A stretch of 64,000 nucleotides of DNA from Balanoglossus misakiensis (lineage: Eukaryota; Hemichordata): contig CM082598.2 of the NCBI GenBank assembly GCA_040954595.2, forward strand, positions 7,626,001 through 7,690,000, given 5' to 3'. This document shows positions 57,095-64,000 of the stretch, in pieces (positions within the stretch are counted from its first letter, which is position 1; each line of letters begins with the position of its first letter). Made by a program: the position numbers and the translations under genes. Under the pieces are notes generated by a model. The model saw only the letters and a program-made list of their open reading frames with translations. It was not told the DNA's origin and ran no database searches.

Positions 57095-58070
57095 CGCGGA
57101 AGTAAACCAAAACAAAGTTTTTAAAAAGTAAAAAGCGCAACGCTATCGCTACGTGCTTCGCTCAGTCGATGCTAATGTCCGCTTTTGTCCGCATTTCACT
57201 GTTGCCAGACCCTTGCGCACTCGCGCAAATCTATTTTTAGCGACATTGATAAAACCCTGGACTGTGCTATATTTGCGTGTCAGCTGACAGGTCTTCGCAT
57301 TCATCAGAAGCTATCGTGCGTCGCTGAGATTTGATTCTTCATAAATGAAAATTATTTCATAACCATACCAAATAAAACATTTCCAGAAATTTAGAAGTTT
57401 GTAGACATTTCTGCTAGTTGTCTATTTAGTGTTGAGTCACGCTGAACTGCCAAATTTAACACAGACTCGCCGCCAGCACTCGAACAGTGTGTACTTCTTC
57501 TGCGAGTGTGTCCTGTAACTGCCTTATTTCGATAACCATTCAACAACAAATAGACGGTAAACGTTTATGCAATACCAATGGATTTATGTTTTAAAATTGG
57601 TCGACAGTCAGGAAATATGCATGAACAATCGATTGATTGGATTCCCCAGCGATACTATTGTATCTTGTGATTTTTTGTAGTGAAACTGTGGAAATCGGCA
57701 GGCTGCATTGCCAGGTGTTCTGCACATGTGCAGTTCCTCTGTCTTGAAAGAAAAGTCAAATTTCACCAACTTATAAATGTGCATTCAGAAAATAAACCCC
57801 AGATGTTTTCTTTGTGACCCAAAAAACTGCCAGTGTGATTTTGTGTTCAAATCCAAGCTATTATTATTTAAATTGACTTGTGATACCCTCTCTTAGCACA
57901 AAAAGCATAATTTCAGCCCCAAAATGGTTGCCATAAAAACATGTGATCACTAAATGGATATCATTTTTGTTCTTATTGAGCCAAAATACCCCTATGGTGA
58001 AATTTTTCTGGAAATCGGACCTATTATTATTAAAATTATTATTTTTATATAATTCTTTATTTAATTATTA

Positions 58071-58549
58071 TTATTTAATCATTATTAACTTTATTGGGCC
58101 CTTATCACAACTTGGATATTGGTTTAATACCCAATAAAGTACATGGCACAACAAAAAAATTCGTCAAGAATCAAATTGAATATTCAATAAAACAGTACAG
58201 AGACCATTCAACCCACATCACAAAATGAAGAAAAATAATTCTATACACAAACTCGTCCAGACTGCGGTACAGAACAAAGCAAAACAACAAGGCTTGTTAC
58301 CAATGGGGCAGTGGGTCGCATTCTACTATTTGGAGTTCTTGTCATGACAGTTTAACCCCCCACCGCACCCCACCCACAAAACATTGGTTAAAATTGCCAC
58401 CTTGCTCTCCGCCATGTAGGTCTGTGCCATTATCATAATCTTCAGTGTTTATCTTTAGTCCACAGTTGACAGGGCGTGGAAGGCTGGCTACAGAAATGCT
58501 TGTTTGTAAGTTTATAAATTATATCTTGTAAATTACAACTTGATATTTA
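58071..58549. other. No gene recognised
   Basis: AT-rich. It contains inverted TTTATTGGG...CCCAATAAA words near 58090 and 58127, perhaps a retroelement end. Confidence 0.35.
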
Positions 58550-59414
58550 CCGTACTTGCCCGGGTAAGAACCCCTGCTCGGACAAACGCCCCCCCCCCCT
58601 GGTTTTAGGGCCCATTTGAAGATCGAGGTCATATCCGGTCTAAAGCCCCCCCCCCCCCCCCGGGCCGAATATCCATTAAATTCTTGGAAATTTAATAAAG
58701 TGCAATGCAAAAAAGGCGGATTTTCATCCCCAAAGTCACTAAAAGTGAAAAAAAAATGTATGATGATTTACTTTCGCGCTGAGTTACTAGTATATATAGC
58801 CGCTCTAGAAAACATGACCTCAGACAGGTCCCTCGGGACCGTGCCTCGAATTCAACGATCATGTAGATGGACGCGCTGCCGCGTATGAGGTCACCGGGGA
58901 GCTTTCCAAAGCGGCCGCGTGGAGCTGCTTCAGTCCGTCCTCGACGCGAAACACCCAACATTGGAAGATCCCGACTTGGACTCGGAGAATGAACCACTCA
59001 AAAATTCCGGTAGAGAAAGGCATGATTGCCACGATTAAGATAGATGTATTTACGTGCGTCCGTCCGTCGACGTCTAAGTATTAAATGCATGTGTGGGATC
59101 GACCATTTACCAATGTCCCGGTTAAACGGGATGTTTTGTCTGCGCCCATGGTGTCCCGATTAAACGGCGGCGACTGTAATATGTTTTCTGTATTTGATTT
59201 ATGGGTAAAAAACTTTTTATTATTTAATAAATACATTGTTTGACCGTGAAATGTTTGGCCATGTTATTTGCATTATTATTCACCCCTTCCTCGTGTCCCT
59301 AGGCCCTCATTTGCATAAATGTCGAGGTTGCGTCCGGGCTAAAGCCCCCCCCCCCCCCTGTTTTTTGCTAATCTATGGGCCCAGCACCAGGGGCTCTTAC
59401 CCGGGCAAGTACGG
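58550..59414. mobile_element. TA-flanked MITE, long form, 865 bp
   Basis: Same 20-bp ends as the element at 24378-24754 (CCGTACTTGCCCGGGTAAGA), TA on both sides (58548-58549, 59415-59416). The right half matches the shorter copy in inverted orientation. About 490 extra central bases have no ORF with a known motif. C/G homopolymer runs occur near each end. Confidence 0.88.
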
Positions 59415-59756
59415 TAATCTATTTTTATTATCTTATTTATAAGGTAAAGTGCTATAGTACCTTGCATATTCCATTTTCATGTCTGTGTCATTTCTGTCAA
59501 AGAATATGAATGTAGGGTTGCAAAACAAAATGTTCGTCATCAAACATAAATTTAAGTGCTTCGATAGTTTGCTATGCAGTATTACATTACTGACAAATTA
59601 ATTGATATCCCAAAAAAGTGTTACCACATCAATAGCATTAGTAGGTTCCTTTTTTGCCACCACCCCCCTCCCCCCCCCCCAAAAAAAAAAAAATCTGTCA
59701 CAATTGTTTTAGATAGCTAACTTTGTTTGGTACAAGTATCTGTTTGAGAAGCCAAA

Positions 59757-61292
59757 ATGTTTACTCTTCAAAACTACATTCGTCACAGGGTATATGATAG
59801 TGAAGAAGATTCATACACCATGCCAGTGTTTGATGGGAGTGGCAGTTTCAGCTACCAAACTGTGTACTCATCTGATTCGGGATCTGTAAGTCTAGATTTG
59901 AGATACGTTTATAACTCATAATTTTACACTTAGTCTAGTGAAACAATAGGTGATTCTAATGTATTAATATAGCTATTAATCAATGACACTTGCACTAACA
60001 GTAGCAAGTTTGATTTCCAGTAGTCGGAGGAAATGTTTAGAATTTGACATATTTTAAATAATGCATTTGTGCATAATTAGGGGTTATTACACGGATTTTG
60101 GTCGTGATGTCCGTATTTCGACTCGTTGCGAAGCGCAACTCATCAAAATACTGACACACTCGAATACGACGCGTTATCGACCAAAATCCGTGTAATAACC
60201 CCTTTATCATACATGCCTACCTATAAAACAGTACGATTTGCGAAAATGCGCCGAGAAAAACAATTTCAAATTTGAACTAGGCGCTGGGATCACGGCAGTA
60301 GCCATGTTGTGACGTATGATGTGTGGGCCGTAGTATAATTTTAAGGGGGTTGGCAGCTTTCATTACGATGGGCACATCCACATTCTAAATAAACTTGTCT
60401 ACGTTCTCTTTCAAAATATCATGTTAACAATTATTTTGCATTGAGAATTTCGAAGAAGTAAAAATGAAACATTCAACATGGCAAAACCGCCAGCTTTGCA
60501 AACGTTATTTCAGCTTCTAATAACCGAATTTTACAACACCCCTCTCCACTAGCGTCCTATGCCCCGTACGTCGCTCGCACGCGCAGCGAACTGTCGTGCC
60601 GCGCATTCTCAAAAATTGTTCGAGACGCGGAGTGAAGATATATTGCACTCAGTGTAATACCGTAAAATATCGCGCTCAGTGTAATACCGTAAAATATCTT
60701 CGGGGCGAGAACAATAGAAAGTGTTAAATACAGGCGTTGCATGTATGATAAAGCTGTAAACAATCAAGTGGTCAGGTGTTTCACTCAATGTAGTACACAC
60801 ACATACACACACACACATTGCACATGCAGAAAATTAATAAATTTTCCATAGGCTGATATGTGGCTGACATGAAGTGTTAGTGACATGTATTGATTAGGTA
60901 GGGGATTAGAACAGGTACCCCGATCCTTGTATGCTCTGTATGTGAGATCAGTGACAAAGTTGCTGATTGAGTTTGGTATGTGTGATCGTGGTCAGTGTTT
61001 TGTACATACTTTAATGAACAAACATAAAATTCTCATAACAGTACCTGCTGTTAATGCTGTTACAACAACTCGAACAGACAATAGTAATAGAAATACCAGG
61101 CAATTTTGCTTTTGAGTAGCTTAAAATGATGTCATTGCGAATCCTGACTTCTGTCATAGCTTGTATTTACTCTAATCATGTGCAAAATCAATCAAAAGTT
61201 TTTTTCCCATAAATATTTTCTGACACTTTTTTTTGCTTTTTGCAGGTGTCCTCATCAGATCATCAGCATATGACAAAAAAGAAAATTAAAAA
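59757..61292 (+). CDS. Two exons of an unidentified gene
   Basis: Exon 59757-59885 (from an ATG, 43 codons, VYDSEEDSYTMPVFDGSGSF then YSSDSGS) has a GTAAGT donor. Exon 61246-61292 (VSSSDHQHMTKKKIK) follows in phase after TTTTTGCAG and ends at GTGAGT. Serine- and acid-rich, with no domain recognised. It may be the start of a new gene or the continuation of the zinc-finger gene at 44978-47057 through the AG acceptor at 59796-59797. A further possible exon (61536-61661, ending LLFDVCVPLES) does not fit the phase. Confidence 0.45.
60079..60203. repeat. Perfect 26-bp inverted repeat, 73-base spacer
   Basis: AGGGGTTATTACACGG... at 60079-60104 is exactly complementary to 60178-60203. The spacer also has inverted CGTATT and AATACG words. 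It looks like a small fold-back MITE. No target duplication determined. Confidence 0.85.
60628..60702. repeat. Short direct repeat, two copies
   Basis: CTCAGTGTAATACCGTAAAA occurs twice in tandem, 26 bases apart. Confidence 0.8.
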
Positions 61293-61809
61293 GTGAGTAT
61301 AAGAGTAATCATAGACAGTGATCAACTTGTAGTACCTTTGACATCAAAAATTTGTTAAACTTGTAGGTTGATCACATGATACCCAGTTGTCAAATAATTA
61401 ACCACTAAAGAGTGTATTATTTAGCATTGACAGAACATTATACTCAAGATGTGTCTTATTTTGTCATGTTGATTTTTATTTTATAAAGATGAAAAAATAA
61501 TGTTTGATAACTGTTGTCAAATATCTGTTTGTACAGATTATGTCTTATAAATGCTATCAGTATCAATTACAAGATTACACAAATGTGGTAGACTCATTCA
61601 AAAATATTTTGGGAAGCATTGACATTAGGCCTTTGCTATTTGATGTGTGTGTACCTCTTGAAAGTAAGTTTATCCTAGGCAAAATAAAGTGGATATGATC
61701 AGCAATCATATGCAAATTATATGCTTCAGTTGGGCTATAGCAATAATGGTGCTATATTACACTTATATGTACATGTATAAGGTCATGAAAATGTTGTTGT
61801 AATGTTATT
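61293..61809. other. Possible exon, otherwise unique
   Basis: After TTTGTACAG near 61535 an open frame of about 42 codons reads YQYQLQDYTNVVDSFKNILG and ends at a GTAAGT donor. Phase with the previous exon does not match, so it is only a candidate. Confidence 0.25.
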
Positions 61810-62093
61810 AGGGCCCAAGCGCAAGCCAGCGCTTGGGCCCTATTGGTTTCGTTGGGGTTTTTTAGGGCCCAAGCGCAAGCCAGCGCTTGGGCCCTATTGG
61901 TTTCGTTGGGGTTTTTCTGTCTTTCCTTCTTTCTTTAGGGCCCAAGCGCTTGCTTGCGCTTGGGCCCTATTGGTTTCGTTGGGGTTTTTAGGGCCCAAGC
62001 GCTTGCTTGCGCTTGGGCCCTATTGGTTTCGTTGGGGTTTTTAGGGCCCAAGCGCGCAGCAGCGCTTGGGCCCTATTGGTTTCGTTGGAATTT
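61810..62093. repeat. Five GGGCCCAAGCGC hairpins in tandem
   Basis: Units begin at about 61810, 61863, 61937, 61989 and 62041. Each has GGGCCCAAGCGC, a short variable loop (AAGCCA, AAGCCA, TTGCTT, TTGCTT, GCAGCA), its complement GCGCTTGGGCCC, then TATTGGTTTCGTTGGGGTTT. Some carry a CTTTCTTTC tail. They look like nested or expanded termini of the repeat family that follows. Confidence 0.92.
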
Positions 62094-64000
62094 TTCTTTC
62101 TTTCCGTCTTTATTCTCCTGTCAATTCTTCGGCCAACGAGATCTCTGAAACTACTGCAGGTACACTGCTCAAACTTGCTACAGTGGTCAAGGTCTATGAG
62201 TAGATGTGCAGTGACTTGTGAATACTTAATTAGTCACGTGACCTGGCGGCCATATTGGATTTTCTGAAAAAATTAAAATCTCAGATCTCAGAAACTACAA
62301 GTCAGATCGACTTCAAATTTGGCATGCAGGTAGACTACCTTCTACCCATCATTTTTGTAATTGGAAATTTTGCTACAGTGTTGCAGTTTTTTTGCTACAA
62401 TTTTTTTTCTGAAATCTGGCTTAAATTTCAAAAATCTTCTTCTCCAGAACCGGTGATAACCGAGACACGGGGTTTGGGGTATGTGGTCACCTAACTGATG
62501 TCTATCAAGTTTGCGAAGATCATTGTGATTGGTCGAAGATTATGGCGGCCATATTGGATTTTCGAAAAACCATAGTTAAACTCCAAAAATCTTCTTCTCC
62601 AGAACGGGCGATGACTGAGTCGCAAGATTCAGGGAGTATGGTCACTACACTGATGTCTATCAAGTTTGCAAAGAACATTGTGATTGGTCGAAGATTATGG
62701 TGGCCATATTGGATTTTGTAAAAAGCAGTGAAAAATTGAAATTCCTTTTTCTAGTCTAAAAATTGATAGCATACAAATTCTTTTTATGGATATCAATCGT
62801 CATGTGACTAAAATATGTTACAATTTTTTGGCGATTTTTCACATGACCTTTGACCTACTTATCACGCGTTATTATTTCTGCATATCTAATTCCAGGTTAA
62901 ACTATAGGGCTAGACGTTTGGTTTTTGATGAATGTGGATTAGTGTGTGATCAAAATATTTTGCTACTTTTCATGACCCCTTTGACCTCTGCTGACCTCAT
63001 TAATTATGTGCATAGCTAATTACAGGCGAACCAATAGAGCTAGAGGTTTGGTTTTGTTGGACATGGACCAGTATGGGATCAACATTTTTTGCCCAAATGT
63101 TGGGTGACCTCTGGTGACATTTGACCTACTTTCGCATATCTCAGCATCCAGAGCAGATACAGCCATGGCATTTGGTAGGATGGGACCAAAATGTAAAGCC
63201 ACATTTTTGGGTCACCTGTGACACCTGCTGACCTCATTAAATATGCACATACCTAATTACAGGCGAACCAATAGAGCTAGAGTTTTGGTTTTTGTTGGAC
63301 ATGGACCAGTATGGGTAAAAAAAAATTGCCCAAATGTTGGGTGACCTCAGGTGACCTTTGACCTACTTCACCCTATTTCAGCAGCAAAAATACACACATC
63401 CTCGTTATGTCATGAGATAATACATCCGATAGAAAATTCTGTTTCTTCTCATTCATACTGTGCATATATAATTCAAGATCAGCGCTTGGGCCCGACAATG
63501 CTGCTCGCAGCTTTAATTCTTTCTTTCTTTCTTTTTTCTTGTGTCAATTCTTCGGCCAACTAAATCTCAGAAACTACTGCAGGTACACTGCTCAAACTTG
63601 CTACAGTGGTCAAGGTCAATGAGTAGATGTGCAGTGACTTGTGAATACGTAATTAGTCACGTGACCTGGCGGCCATATTGGATTTTCTGAAAAAATGCAA
63701 ATCTCAGATCTCAGAAACTACAAGTCAGATCGACTTCAGATTTGGTGTGCAGGTAGTGTACCTTCTGCCCATCATTTTTGTAATTGGATATTTTGCTGTC
63801 AATGTTGCAGTTTTTTTGCTACAGTTGTTTTTCTGAAATCTGGTCAAAATTTCAAAAATCTTCTTCTCCAGAACCGGTGATAACCGAGACACGAGGTTTG
63901 GGGTATGTGGTCACCTAACTGATGTCTATCAAGTTTGCGAAGATCATTGTGATTGGTCGAAGATTATGGCGGCCATATTGGATTTACGAAAAACCATAGT
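62094..64000. repeat. Dispersed repeat family, two copies in tandem
   Basis: A unit of about 1.4 kb (62094-63480) starts with a CTTTCTTTC tract then TGTCAATTCTTCGGCCAAC. It ends GCGCTTGGGCCCGACAATG and is followed at 63520 by a second copy that runs off the window. Inside are repeated modules: GGCGGCCATATTGGATTTTC three times, TTCTTCTCCAGAAC twice, and a GACCTTTGACCTACTT module three times. No ORF or TIR beyond the hairpin end. Confidence 0.8.

Larger units (their letters stand above)
51443..57269. mobile_element. ISL2EU-like DNA transposon with YqaJ nuclease and THAP-DDE transposase
   Basis: 5827 bp with ends TAGCACAGTTCAGGGTTT and, inverted, TAGCACAGTCCAGGGTTT, flanked by TA. Units one and two of the surrounding tandem repeat show the empty site (GACTGTATTTGCG or GGCTGTATTTGCG), which fixes the boundaries and a 2-bp TA duplication. 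AATGCGGACAAA occurs inverted near both ends (51498-51509, 57184-57195). Two convergent genes fill it: a SAP/SWIM/YqaJ nuclease (plus) and a THAP plus DDE_Tnp_4 transposase (minus). This gene pair and 2-bp duplication match what I know of the ISL2EU group, relatives of PIF/Harbinger. It appears nearly intact apart from one early stop in the transposase tail. Confidence 0.85.
47121..58070. repeat. Three tandem 1.6-kb units, third split by transposon
   Basis: Units start CAGTTAAGGGGTTTAAAG at 47121 and 48721, and with one change at 50306. The third continues to 51442 and resumes at 57272-58070. Units one and two are 1600 and 1585 bp and highly similar, bounded by ATT microsatellites. Unit three also carries about 385 bp of unrelated GC-richer DNA at about 50548-50930. 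No convincing ORF: short frames recur in each unit but break differently. Identity of the unit is unknown. Confidence 0.85.

Noticed and set aside
61802-62267. Repetitive ORFs reading GPYWFRWGF
   Set aside because: They are translation of the hairpin repeats and are not protein coding.

Overview
This is AT-rich eukaryotic DNA with split genes (GT-AG introns), Ty3/gypsy and LINE retroelements, PIF/Harbinger-related and KDZ-associated transposon genes, and a DAPK-like ROCO gene. That mix suggests a marine invertebrate such as a mollusc, lancelet, hemichordate or brachiopod. The phylum cannot be fixed from the window alone. Two host genes are visible: a minus-strand ankyrin-ROC-COR-Death gene (exons between 25873 and 42833) and a plus-strand RanBP2-type zinc-finger gene (exons 44978-47057). 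A further short plus-strand exon pair lies at 59757-61292. Most of the rest is mobile DNA and repeats.

Layout. 1-3.4 kb: mostly unrecognised sequence plus a broken, folded-back Harbinger transposase. 3859-7631: a structurally complete small LTR retroelement with 295-bp LTRs, a 4-bp target duplication, a PBS and a polypurine tract. It has no gag, protease or RT. It keeps only the last residues of an integrase, a PHD finger, and a 790-residue ORF ending in a full TatD-type metallo-nuclease domain. 8.3-12.9 kb: a degenerate minus-strand gene of the cysteine-cluster family associated with KDZ transposons. 13.0-14.4 kb: a 61-bp hairpin satellite. 16.8-18.5 kb: a dead LINE. 19.9-20.4 kb: a gypsy RNase H fragment. 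24-42.8 kb: the ROCO gene with its duplicated last exon. Its introns hold a 157-bp tandem array and a degenerate gypsy element (35231-40714), which itself carries a 630-bp insertion. 45-47 kb: triplicated zinc-finger exons. 47.1-58.1 kb: three 1.6-kb tandem units, the third split by a 5.8-kb DNA transposon (51443-57269). That transposon encodes a SAP/SWIM/YqaJ nuclease and a THAP/DDE transposase. 58.5-64 kb: a TA-flanked MITE, perfect hairpins, and a family of nested GGGCCCAAGCGC hairpin repeats.

The strongest candidate for an undescribed system is the PHD/TatD LTR element. It looks recently mobile: 3 differences between LTRs and an unbroken ORF. It must borrow gag-pol from a partner. It appears to express the nuclease from a spliced RNA that uses a donor inside the LTR and an acceptor just before the ORF's ATG. 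The window therefore holds two unrelated mobile elements, one LTR and one DNA, that each carry an accessory nuclease.
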